From: Steromphala cineraria
Taxonomy: Eukaryota > Mollusca > Gastropoda > Trochida > Trochidae
Assembly (NCBI GenBank): GCA_916613615.1
Contig: OU744723.1
Location: 31,502,171 to 31,566,170, forward strand
Direction of reading: 5' to 3'
Length of the DNA stretch: 64,000 nucleotides
A program made the position numbers and the translations under genes. Positions 24,048 to 34,956 of this stretch are shown piece after piece (the stretch's first letter is position 1; the number at the start of each line of letters is the position of its first letter). The notes under the pieces were generated by a model. It saw only the letters and a list, made by a program, of their open reading frames with translations. It was not told the DNA's origin and searched no databases.

Positions 24048-24410
24048 TTAAAGGAGCAGTAGCACGTTTTTGATAATTTTATATTTTAAATTATTCACTG
24101 ATAATTGTTAGTTAATGCTCAATGAATTATTTTGACAGTGTCAAATATCTCATTACCCAAGCCAATCATCCATAGTCAAAGGACAAAATATGAAGATTCC
24201 CATTTAATCCATTGGCGGCCATTTTTTGTGAACAAATTTAATTCATTTTGTGTAAGAAAAAGTAATCGCATGGCTTTACTTTATGTTATATATTTGAATT
24301 TTTACTGCTCCATTTAGTTTAAATACATTGTCTTTCAATCGGAACCATTAATTTTCATTTTCCTGACATCACCTTATATTCCCGCAAAAAACGTCCTACT
24401 GCCCCTTTAA
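24048..24410 (+). mobile_element. TTAA-flanked MITE family, copy B
   Basis: TTAAAGGAGCAGTAGCAC at the left and CCTACTGCCCCTTTAA at the right, 363 bp. The interior matches copies C, D and E in this orientation and copy A in reverse, including GTAAGAAAAAGTAATCGCAT and CCTGACATCACCTTATATTC. No ORF. Confidence 0.9.
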
Positions 24411-25162
24411 ATTTTGGATGATGTTTAGATAATTACAAAGTTAGCTTATTAGCACCCCCGTTCGTATCAATAGCATGTAATCATTCCTATTTACGTACCT
24501 TAATGATATATTTTTGCTAAATTTCGAAACCATTTCTTACGGCAACATGCATGAATATTAAACTCGCTTGTTGACAGCTCATTTTATACAGTTTTAAATA
24601 TCTGTAACATACTTCAGCATCTCCGTAGATAAATACACAAATACGATTGAACAGCAAATACATGAATTATACTTTAAGATGCAACTCACCTTAACTTCCT
24701 CCTGAAAAGACCTTGAGGCTTGAAACACGGACATGAATTTCATAAAACATATATATAGAACCACTTCATTCCCTCACAACCTTCAAGCCATGTGCTTTCG
24801 ATTGTTTGCAGCACGTGCGATAGGACAATAAGTTAAGATCCGTGCATCACAAGGTGAAATTGACAACTTTTGCTTAACAAAGACAGATACATTTTATGAA
24901 CTGAATATAGGCTTAAACATAAGTATATCAAACATCAATTGCCATAAACCATAATCTCTGCGACGTGTTTGACAAATTATTTTAAAATCATTTAATTTCA
25001 ATTCAATATAGAGTTGGTGTTTTCTTGAAGTGGAAACAACTAAAAGAGTTTGATATTTGTTCACATTTGACAACTTCGCAAGGACATGCTCAATCTGCAC
25101 GTGCTCTTCGCGTAGTTTGCAAATGAAATTGACGCAATGATTAGAAGTTGAGTGACTTACAC
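24411..25162. other. Intergenic between two MITE copies
   Basis: AT-rich. No supported ORF. Confidence 0.5.
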
Positions 25163-25459
25163 TTAAAGGGGCAGTAGCACGTTAACGCTAAATGTATTTT
25201 GATAGTGTAAAACATCTCATTACACAAACCGATCATCCATAGTCAGAGAACAAATTATGAGGTTTCAAATAAAGTCCATTTTTATGTGAACACCTTTTGT
25301 TGATTTTGTGTAAGAAAAAGGAATCGCATGTTTAAACTTTACATAATATATTCGATTTATTATTGCTTCATTTAGTTAAGATACAGTGTCTTTTAATTGG
25401 ATTCATTAATTTTCCTGACATCAACCTGTTCTCTCTTAAATGTGCTACTGTCCCTTTAA
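25163..25459 (+). mobile_element. TTAA-flanked MITE family, copy C (internally deleted)
   Basis: The ends TTAAAGGGGCAGTAGCAC and GTGCTACTGTCCCTTTAA are intact. The copy is 297 bp because about 60 bp next to the left terminus are missing compared with copy B. Confidence 0.9.
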
Positions 25460-27235
25460 GGGGGTCTACTCTTATTTAGAAAAATAATCAAGACTAAATC
25501 GGCGTAGTCGTTGTTTGTTTCTATGGCAGTCATGTTTGTTTACATTCATGAAAATACCAGAGCATAATGATGTTACTTATTTATCACACAAAAAACTATG
25601 CCAAATTAACGAGGCAATTAAATTTTAAAACACCAACTTTTCGAATTAAGTACTGTTCGCTTTAAAAAAATCTCAAAGGGTTCAGATCTTCGGCATACGG
25701 CAAATATCCGATTAGAGTTATCGTTCTTGATACAGGTGACGTGATTAGCGGCAACATCGAAGAAAAAAATCCGAACTTCATAATTGTTGATTATCGTGAC
25801 ATACAAATTTGTTATGACGCATTCTACGTACCTTTCTTTTGATGTTGTTGTCACGCTATCAGTAAAATGTTTTAGAAACTTGCTGCGTTTCACATAATAG
25901 CGTTGTTCACTAGTTTACTAATAAGATGTTCGGTTTGAGAAGCATATGAATACTGATTATCTGCTGATAACAATAGCACTACTACATTTTCTGAATTGCA
26001 AAGTTTCACTTGTTATTGTTTTGATTTTTGACAAATGGGTAATATATAGATTAATGGCTCGGGTCGAGTTGTTTATATTCCTAAAAATAGCAACATCCAC
26101 ATTGCTGACTTTGCTGTTTACAACATAAGTCATTTGAATATGTTGCTTTATCTCATAATCATGAGAAATTGTCATTATTCACTCACTGATACATTAAATA
26201 TAATGTTGAACAAATGTTGAAAATAATTTTCACTAGCTCAGCCAATTACAGCGATTTTTTCACTTGCCATTGCATCTTTGTGCAAAAATTGTGTAATTTG
26301 GGTTTAGTTAAGACGTCAATTGAATAACTTCTTCAGAACTAATAAACGATTGTCCATGTGTAAAATAATCATTTTTTTAATCTTATGTGGGGAGTTGTCT
26401 CGTTTTTGGCATATGAAAACGATATATGAGTGCAAAAGTCAAGGTTTTGAATATTTGTTTTGTTATATTGTCCGAGATTCGAACCCCTGTGATTCACACT
26501 AGACACCTGTCACCCGGGCAATTGCTACCTACTAAGGGGACAATGGCTTCTTAAGAATATGTTCCATCTTGAAAGGACCTCTTAGAGAAAGAGATTTTGA
26601 TAAAAGAGACTGACTTTGATAAAAACATATTTTAAAAATAATTTGAATGAATTGTTTGTCTCCTAAAAGATAAAAATACTGAAAAATACTACTTGAATGG
26701 CAAGAACACTTTGATGAACTATGAACTGAAGAAATGATTTTATTTTCAAAATGATTTTGTTAAAACAAATGATTTGTTAAAAAATGACTTTGGTCAAAAT
26801 ATGCTTTGTTGAAAAAAATATATGAAATATTGACTTCAAAGAAAACAGACTTTGATTAATAAACATTTTATGAAACATACACGTTTTTTCAACTTATATT
26901 ACAATTCAAATTAAATTTCAAAAATCCCAAATACACCATTTGTTATATGAATATATTACACATATTTATTGCCTATATTTCAAACAAGAAGTGAAGTCAT
27001 ATTTTAATACTAAGAGTTCTGATACCAGAATAAAAAAAAGCATAATATACCACTCATACAAAGAAACGCATAGCTGAAAAGAGAGTTGTACATTTTGTTT
27101 TGGTGATCCTGGCAAGTATGAGGAAGTCAATGCTGAACAATCATTGTCCAAGGAAAGTAGAGACTCGGCAGAAAAAAATACATGTGTCAAAAGTTCACGG
27201 TCACATAGGAGCCAATATCTTGTGATATACTCAGT
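25460..27235. other. Intergenic, no supported gene
   Basis: Frames at 25618-25893 (minus) and 26966-27250 (minus) lack domain features. About 26560-26860 is a degenerate AT-rich stretch in which TTTTGTTAAAA-like phrases recur. Confidence 0.45.
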
Positions 27236-28214
27236 AAATTCTGTGAGCAAACTGGAATGAGGGTAAATCTAAATAAGACCAAGGTTATGGTGTTTAGAAA
27301 TGGTGGTCCATTGCGCTCAATGTTATAGAGACTGTATCTTTTTATAAGTATCTTGGAATTATTTTTACTCCTAAATTAGCCTGGAGTAAGGCTACATCCT
27401 CTCTTGCATCACAAGCTAATAAGGCGATAATCTCTGTTAAAAATGTCCAAAGGAAACTTGGTAGCATTAATTGTATAGACGTATTTAAGATCTTTGATTG
27501 TATGACATCACCCATCCAATATGGGGTACATCACCCTGTAATACCATTGAAGCTATTCATGTGAAGTTTTGTAAATATGTATTGAAGCTTGGGAAATCGA
27601 CTTGTAACAATATGGCCTTGGGTGAATGTGGGAGAGTGCCTTTACAATTAACATATACAACAAAAGCTGTTAAATACTGGTGTAGACTTCTAACCATGCC
27701 TAACTATAGATTACCAAAACAATGTTACTTTATGTCGTTATCTCTAGACAATGTAGGTAGAAATTCTTGGCCAGCTAAGATTTAATACATTCTTTTCCAA
27801 TTTGGTTTCGGATTTGCTTGGATAAGCCAGGAAATTGGTTACTGTAAAGTATTTATTAGATTATTTAGGCAAAGATTACATGATAACTTATTCCAATCCT
27901 GGCAATCATCTATGGATAGCAATAACAAATGCTTTTCACTATAAGCAATTTAAATCTTTATTCAATATAGAGAGCTATCTAGTAAATAAAGATATAGCTC
28001 AATCTTTAAAGATAATATTTGCAAGATTTCGATGTTGTAGAGTAAAAATGTAAATATCATTAAGGATGTGTGTCTATCTTTATATTATGTTGACAAGAAA
28101 CACAGATCTATATAAAGTGTATTAAGATGCGCATATATATTATTCAAGTATAGATGTAAATGTATTTTGGGCCAGAGGCCTGTTACTGAATAAAAATGTA
28201 TGTCTGTCTGTCTG
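27236..28214 (+). mobile_element. LINE 3' remnant (RT tail and C-terminal domain)
   Basis: The sequence starts within the RT palm end (RVNLNKTKVMVFRNGG, then YKYLGIIFTPKLAWSK) and runs into the C-terminal region (KFCKYVLKLGKSTCNNMALG, PNYRLPKQCYFM, HYKQFKSLFNIESYL, FARFRCC). These phrases are typical of a CR1/Daphne-like LINE tail common in marine invertebrates. The protein needs several frame changes (open pieces at 27498-27785 and 27835-28053). The 3' end shows GGCCAGAGGCCTGTTACTG, AATAAA and a (TGTC)n tail at 28199-28214. No catalytic core remains. Confidence 0.85.
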
Positions 28215-28435
28215 TACATAATCTTCTGCGACCTACATGGGACATGTTTTTGCTTGACATTCGCGTTTTATAAAAAATCCTGTACAATGTATTGGAATGA
28301 TCTGAGAGTATTCCCTGAGCTTCCTTGCATGTTTCATGAGTTACAAAGACATACAGTTGTATCCCAGGTGGGCGTGGTCATCTTAAGTCTGCTTTACACA
28401 GGACAATCAAGTGTTGATCAATGCTACTAAAACCA

Positions 28436-28712
28436 TTGCGGAGCACGTCGGTGTAGTTGTCAGCAAGATGACCTCTCACCCAAGAGGCCCTGGTTTAATC
28501 CCGGTGGAGACACCAAAATGTCATAACCTGGGTCTAAATCTGTGTTGTGTCCCCTTGGCACTTCTTCCTCATTGCACTCAGCTGTTAAAATGGGTACCTG
28601 GAAATAGGATGTACGGATCTACACGATCACGCTCAGCTTGAGGGTAACGATGTTGAGCGCTTTGAGCACATTCTAATACTAGTAGATGTAAATATCCTCA
28701 TTATTATTATTA
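28436..28712 (+). mobile_element. tRNA-derived SINE of a second family
   Basis: The tRNA-like head has GGTGTAGTTGTCAGCAAG (A-box region) and GGTTTAATCCC (B box, 28492-28502). The body includes ACTCAGCTGTTAAAATGGG and TACCTGG, then GTTGAGCGCTTTGAGCAC, ending in a (ATT)n run at 28700-28712. The middle resembles conserved central domains shared by widely dispersed metazoan SINEs. A 76-codon frame across it is not a gene. Confidence 0.82.
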
Positions 28713-29064
28713 ATTAGTTACCGTGGCAAACCTAGGTTGTCCTCACCGATCTCGAAATGGCTTATTGCATTGCTCTGTTGAACTTTTGAAGTTAGTCGAG
28801 CCTCACTTTATTTCAAAAGTCAATATTTACTGTTGATTTCTATACCACCAGATCCCCTGGGTTTAACTGAAATTTTGTTTTAAATGTGTATGCAAATGAA
28901 TTTTCAAATTCGCGTTTTATTGACTTTTTTCATAAAGGCAGATTTTAATGCATCTTGAAAATAAAATTTAAAAGGATTTAATGGTTTGAGAAAAACATTC
29001 ACAAGAGACGAATCTAAACTTTCTTTTGCCTCGTAGTTTAATTGAAATCAAAAGAAAGAGAATG

Positions 29065-29133
29065 TTGACCCGATATCGCGAAACGGCGAAACAGCGAAAT
29101 CGCGAAACAGCAAGCATGTTAGTCGCTAGGTCT
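29065..29133 (+). repeat. GCGAAA-rich repeat, left inverted copy
   Basis: CGCGAAACGGCGAAACAGCG and following GCGAAA-type units run into CAGCAAGCATGTTAGTCGCT. The same sequence appears inverted at 32232-32500 on the far side of the telomere-like satellite. Confidence 0.75.
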
Positions 29134-31540
29134 AACCATAACCCTAACCCTAACCCTATCCACTAATGAGGCATAACTTGTACTTTTTTAATAGGTTTAA
29201 ATTCTGAAAGGAAAAGTAAAAAATAGATATAACAAACCCAAACAAGCTAAAACAAATTATTGTTGCCCAAAATCATATCATATATTCGTTTGGAACAAAA
29301 AAATCCATTTGAAAATATAACCCTAACCCGAACCCTTACTCCAAGCCTATCCACTAATGAGGCATAAATTGTACATTTTAATAGGTTAAAATTCTGAAAG
29401 GAAATAGTCAAAAATAGAAATAACAATCCCAATCAAGTTAAAACAAATTATTCTTGCCCAAAATCACTTTATATATTCGTATAGAACATAAAAATAAAAA
29501 ACCCAAGTTCAAACTATAACCCTAACCCTAACCCTAACCCTATCCACTAATGAGGCAAAACTTGTACTTTTTAATAGGTAACATTTCTGAAAGGAAAAAA
29601 TCAAAAATAGATATATCAATCCCGATCAAGCTAAAACAAATTATTATTGCCCAAAATCTCATTATATATTCGTTTGGAACATAAAAAACCCAAGTTGAAA
29701 CTCTCACCCTAACCCTAACCCTAACCCTAACCCTAACCCTAACCCTAACCCTATCCACCAATAAGGCATAACCTGTACTTTTTATATAGGTTAAACTTCT
29801 GAAAGGAAAAAGTCTTAATAGATATAACAATCCCGATCAAGCTAAAAAAAACTATTGTTACCCAAAATCTCATTATATATTCGTTTGAAACATAAAAACC
29901 CAAGTTGGAACAACACAACCCTATCCACTAATGAGGCATACATGTAACTTGTACTTTTATAATAGGTAAAATTTCTGAAAGGAAAAAATCAAAAATAGAT
30001 ATAACAATCCCAATCAAGCTAAAACAAATTATTTTTTCCCAAAATCTCATTATATATTCGTTTGGAACAACAAAAAAACCAAGTTGAAACTCTAACCCAA
30101 CCCTAACCCTATCCACTAATGAGGCATAACCTGTAGTTTTTTATAGGTAAATATTCTGAAAGGAAAAAATCAAAAATAGATATAACAATCCCAAGCAAGC
30201 TAAAACAAATTGTTATTGCCACAAATCTCATTATATATTCGTTTGGAACATAAAAACCCAGTTGAAACTCTAACCCTAAGCTTAACCCTAATTCTATCCA
30301 CTAATGAGGCATAACTTGCACTTTTTTAATAGGTAAATATTTTAAAAGGAAAAAGTCAAAAATAGATATAACAATCCCAATCAAGCTAAAACAAATTATT
30401 GTTGCCAACAATTATATTATATATATTCGTTTGGAACATTAAATTCTATTTGAAACTCTAACCCTATCCCTATCCACTAATGACGCATAAATTGTACCTT
30501 TTTAATAGGTTAAAATTCTGAAAGATAAAAGACCAAAATAGTTATAATAGTCCTAATCAAGCTAAAACAAATTATTCTTGCCTAAATTCATATTATATAT
30601 TCATTTCGAACATAAAAACCCAAGTTAAAACTCTAACCCAACCCTAACCCTAACCCTATCCACTAATGAGGCATAACTTGTACTTTTTATAGGTTAAAAT
30701 TCTGAAAGGAAAAAGTCAAAAATAGATATAACAAACCCAATCAAGATAAAACAAATTATTGTTGCCCAAAATATCATTATATATTCGTTTGGAACATAAA
30801 AAACCAAGTTGAAACTCTAACCCAACCCTAACCCTAACCCTAACCCTATCCACTAATGAGGCATAACTTGTACTTTTTTAATAGGTAACAATTCTGATAG
30901 GAAAAAATCAAAAATAGATATAACAATCCGAATCAAGTTAAAACAAATTATTATTGCCCAAAATCTGATTATATATTCGTTTGGAACAATAACAAAACAA
31001 GTTGAAACTCAAACTCAACCCTAACCCTAATCCTATCCACTAATGAGGCATAACTTGTACTTTTATAATAGGTAAAACTTTTGAAAGGAAAAAATCAAAA
31101 ATAGATATAACAATCCCAATCAAGCTTAAACAAATTATTGTTGCCCAAAATCACTTTTTATATTCGTTTGGAACATACAAACCCAAGTTGAAACTCTTAC
31201 CCTTACCCTAACCCTAACCCTAACCCTAACCCTATCCACTAATGAGGCATAACTTGTACTTTTTTAATAGGTAACAATTCTGAAAGGAAAAAAAATCAAA
31301 AATAGATATAACAATACCAATCAAGCTAAAACAAATTATTGTTGCCCATAATCATATTATATATTCGTTTGGAACATAAAAACCCAAGTTGAAATTGTAA
31401 CCCTAACCCTATCCACTAATGAGGCATAACTTGTACTTTTTAATAGGTTAAAATACTGAAAAGAAAAAAGTCAAAAAAAGATATAACAAATCCAATCAAG
31501 CTCAAACAGATTATTATTGCCCAAAATCACATTATAGGTA
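29133..31540 (+). repeat. Telomere-hexamer-interspersed satellite, ~188-bp unit, 13 copies
   Basis: Each unit opens with one to about eight CCCTAA hexamers (some degenerate), then TATCCACTAATGAGGCATAA, then about 160 bp of AT-rich sequence with GATATAACAATCCCAATCAA and TTATATATTCGTTTGGAACA. The TATCCACTAATG starts are near 29157, 29348, 29541, 29752, 29922, 30110, 30295, 30471, 30657, 30847, 31033, 31233 and 31410. Spacing is 170-211 bp and varies partly with hexamer number. Minus-strand frames with VRVRVR runs are the hexamer read through. Confidence 0.97.
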
Positions 31541-31761
31541 CTTCTATTTGAGAGGTTGATAACAGGTACAGTTTCGTTTGGCGAAATGAAATTTAGTATC
31601 AATGGCCATTATACAAAAGCTTTGCTGAAATTTAATTCTTTTTTTAAACCTGCACTAGGCAGTAAGCATATTAGAGAGGTACGATTATGTCTATCGTTTG
31701 ATTACGACTGTGACATCATAAAAAGAGCAAATAAATTCATATCGCTTAGAATATATATTGT

Positions 31762-32122
31762 TTAAAGGGGCAGTAGCACCTTTTTTGATAATTTTACATT
31801 ATAAATATTTCACTGATAATTGTACGTCAACGCTAATTGTATTACTTTGATAGTGTCAAACATCTCATTACACAAACCAATCATCCATAGTCAGAAAACA
31901 ATGTATGAAGATTTATGTAAAATTCATTGGCGACCATAATGTTTGAACACCTTTAATTCAGTTTGTGTAAGAAAAAGGTATCGCATGGCTAAATGTTACA
32001 TTATATATTTGAATTATTACTGCTCCATTTAGTTTTAATGTATTGTCTTTCAATTGGAACCATTGATTTTCATTTTCATGACATCACCTTATATTCCCCT
32101 AAAAAATTGCTTCTGCCTTTAA
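31762..32122 (+). mobile_element. TTAA-flanked MITE family, copy D
   Basis: The left end TTAAAGGGGCAGTAGCAC is intact. The right end is eroded (TTGCTTCTGCC, then TTTAA). The interior aligns with copy B, and TTAA is present at both edges. Confidence 0.88.
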
Positions 32123-32231
32123 TACAATTTCTGTGCATCACTTTATTGTACAAATAAAGTTATATATGGCGACGCCTTACAGTCAATGGGGCAAGGTTCA
32201 CATTCGAATAATTCATATGTTTTCGTATAAA

Positions 32232-32510
32232 TGGCCTAGGGACCTGGCGACTAGCAGGCTTGCTGTTTTGTGATTTCTCAATTTCGCGTTATTTGAATCT
32301 TCGCGATTTTGCAGTTTCGCCATTTTGCATTTTCGTTTCGCATTTTCGCTATTTCGTTTCGTATTTTTGTGATTTCGCTTTGGGATTTCATAATATCGTT
32401 TCGTCTTGATTCGTGATATCATCATTTCGTTTCGCCCTTTATTTAAAAATTTAGCGATTTCGCTTTGCCTCCTTTTGTGATTTTGCTATTTCGCTTCGTC
32501 TACCTTTTGC
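32232..32510 (-). repeat. TTTCGC-rich repeat, right inverted copy
   Basis: A degenerate array of TTTCGC/ATTTCG hexamer-like units, preceded by GGCGACTAGCAGGCTTGCTG, is the reverse complement of the sequence at 29065-29133. The inverted pair brackets the telomere-like satellite and MITE copy D. A 70-codon Lys/Asn/Arg-rich minus-strand frame (32213-32425) is a by-product. Confidence 0.75.
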
Positions 32511-33177
32511 AAAAACAAATGGCTCCTCTCGGCCATGATAGAAAAGGGATGCGTTTGTTACAGTTTTTCAATTTAAGATTATATTTACGATTTTTTTGGC
32601 CACGCCCTTTGCTATTTTCTGTGTTATTACTAAAGGCCTGACCCCCCTCCCCCCCAACATTCATTAATGAACGTTGTAATACCCTTTCTCACGTGACACA
32701 GTATCAGCATCGATGGCACGTACATGTAGTTGTGGCTAATTTGTAATTTTCGCAAAAATGCATGGTTATTACTAAATTAGAAGTTTAAACAATAAAATTT
32801 AGGTTTTAACTTTGTCAATGCAAACTAAACTGACAATATCCATAAAATGTTTTTGATATTTCACTTTAAAAAAGATCACCTCTCTTGTTGTCAGTTTAGT
32901 GGTAAGACAGACATATCAGCTGAGTTAATCAGTAGTCACGTGATGTTCTTTAAGTGGATAATGTAGGTCATCATTTATCACGCGACTGCTTCATATGACG
33001 AGCATCTTATCTGGGTGGGAGCAGTTTCATCTCTGTCAGGTAAGATTTACAACTTATCACTCGTCACATACCTATGCACATAACTGAATCAATAAAACAT
33101 TTGAGGTTACAATTCAAGTTATGTATATATTTTCCCAATTGCAATTGTTTCAGAAGCTTTTGTTTGAAGAAACATAA
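32511..33177. other. Intergenic
   Basis: No ORF or repeat is recognised. A short C-run lies near 32645. Confidence 0.5.
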
Positions 33178-34515
33178 GGACACACAATCGGAAGCTTTGA
33201 CTATAGAAGTATATCTCATGTCCCGCGGGAAGACACACAATCAGAAGCTGTGACTATAGAAGTTTATTATGTGAGCGTAATTTTCCGGCAATCCGATTGG
33301 TCGAGAACCGGTCACGTGGCAGTCGACAGAAAGTGATATTGACTTGACCCCCGTGACCCCGAGTCCGACCAAAAGTGATATTGACTTGAGTTACTAAAAA
33401 TAGAGCCGATGACGTCAAACCGTTGTTTCATGACGTCATGCTATTGTTATCATGACGTCATTGACCCGTCCTCGCCAACAATCGAGCCCAAATCCCGCTC
33501 ATGCCTGTAGTTTTCTATTTATTTTTCGTTTTTTGACCGAGACATAATAAAACAATTATGGACTGGTGAATTCGGTCAATACCTGTTTTTATAGACCCGA
33601 GGAAAACAATATCGACCTCGGACTTCGTCCTCGGTCAATATTGTTTTCCTCGGGTCTATAAAAACAGGTATTGACCTCATCACCAGTCTATAATTGTATA
33701 ATATCTCATGTCCCCCGGGTAGACACACACTCAGAAGCTGTGACTATAGAAGCATATCTCATATCCCACGTGTAGACCAAAAGGCAGAAGCTACGGCTAT
33801 AGAAGTATATCTCATGTCCCAAGTGTAGATACACAAGCAGAAGCTGTGACTATAGAAGTATATCTCATATCCCACGTGTAGACACACAGGCAGAAGCTGT
33901 GACTATAGAAGTATATCTCATATCCCACGTGTAGACACACAGGCAGAAGCTGTGACTATAGAAGTATATCTCATATCCCACGTGTAGACACACAGGCAGG
34001 AGCTGTAACTATAGAAGTATATATCATATCCTACGTATAGACACACAGGCAGGAGCTGTGATTATAGAAGTATATCTCATATCCTAGGTATAGACACACA
34101 GGCAGTAGCTGTGACTATAGACGTATATCTCATATCCCACGTGTAGACACACATGCAGGAGCTGTGATTATAGAAGTCTATCTCATGTACCACGTGTAGA
34201 CACACAGGCAGAAGCTGTGACTATAAAAGTATATCTCATATCCCACGTGTAGACACACAGGCAGAAGCTGTGACTATAGAAGTATATCTCGATCATAACC
34301 CACGTGTAGACACACAGGCAGGAGCTGTGATTATAGAAGTCTATCTCATGTACCACGTGTAGACACACAGGCAGAAGCTGTGACTATAAAAGTATATCTC
34401 ATATCCCACGTGTAGACACACAGGCAGAAGCTGTGACTATAGAAGTATATCTCGATCATAACCCACGTGTAGACACACAGGCAGGAGCTGTGATTATAGA
34501 AGTATATCTCATGTC
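33178..34515 (+). repeat. 53-bp tandem array carrying CACGTG in most units
   Basis: The unit is GACACACAGGCAGAAGCTGT, then GACTATAGAAGTATATCTC, then ATATCCCACGTGTA. About 17 units are present if the insertion at 33269-33700 is left out. Eleven carry a perfect CACGTG palindrome, and others have mutated forms such as CTACGTAT or CCTAGGTAT. A three-unit block (about 34164-34328) is duplicated directly after itself. The array ends within about 110 bp of the candidate start codon at 34624, so it may be promoter-proximal. That role is inferred from position only. Confidence 0.93.
33269..33700. mobile_element. Insertion in the 53-bp array: TGACGTCA cluster plus 144-bp hairpin
   Basis: The 53-bp array is broken after GAAGTTTAT and resumes at ATATCTCATG, so about 430 bp has been inserted. 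The insert has TGACGTCA at 33410, 33431 and 33453, and ends in a long hairpin (33553-33696) with arms beginning CAATTATGGACTGG and ending CCAGTCTATAATTG. The layout matches the element near 48.4-48.8 kb. Exact ends and target duplication cannot be resolved against the AT-rich unit. Confidence 0.7.
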
Positions 34516-34529
34516 CCGCTACACTAGAG

Positions 34530-34642
34530 ACAAAAGCTAGTTCGAAGAAAGGACGAGGCAGCTAACACTTCATAACACAAGGCCAGTGACAACAAGGCAA
34601 CAAGGACTTGCCCTACAGGAATCATGGATTCGATTCAAAAAG
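34530..34642 (+). CDS. Candidate first exon of the coiled-coil/NHL-like gene (coding 34624-34642)
   Basis: The coding part is ATG at 34624 in a strong context (ATCATGG) followed by five codons (MDSIQK) and one extra base. A GTAAAT donor starts at 34643. Joined to the exon at 44059, the leftover G plus GA makes a glycine codon and continues exactly in the coiled-coil frame. The preceding ~90 bases are non-repetitive and would be 5' UTR just downstream of the CACGTG array. Frame agreement alone would occur by chance about one time in three. The start context, donor and position strengthen the case. Transcript data are lacking. Confidence 0.5.
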
Positions 34643-34956
34643 GTAAATCCCCTTTGTGTTTGTTCAAGAGGGTATTATTATTATATGTAGTTGCTTTGTA
34701 AAATGAAGCCCTGGTTGACAGGAAATTATATCTGTTATTTGAATGAGTTGATATTTCGGTATTGGAGCTGGGCTTCGCAAGTGGTTCAGCAGACTGACTT
34801 TATGCAATTATTAGATTGATTGACGGAAACTTTACGTTCGATTATTTCATTATTGGCTCAATGTGACTGTGATGTTTTCTTCAAATGAACGTATTGCTGC
34901 ACATATGATGTGTGTTCTTGTGAAGTAAGCATACCTAGAATTGCGTGAAGATACGG

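Noticed and set aside
29540..29830. Minus-strand 96-codon frame with a VRVRVR run
   Set aside because: The run is CCCTAA telomere hexamers in reverse. It is not a basic protein domain.
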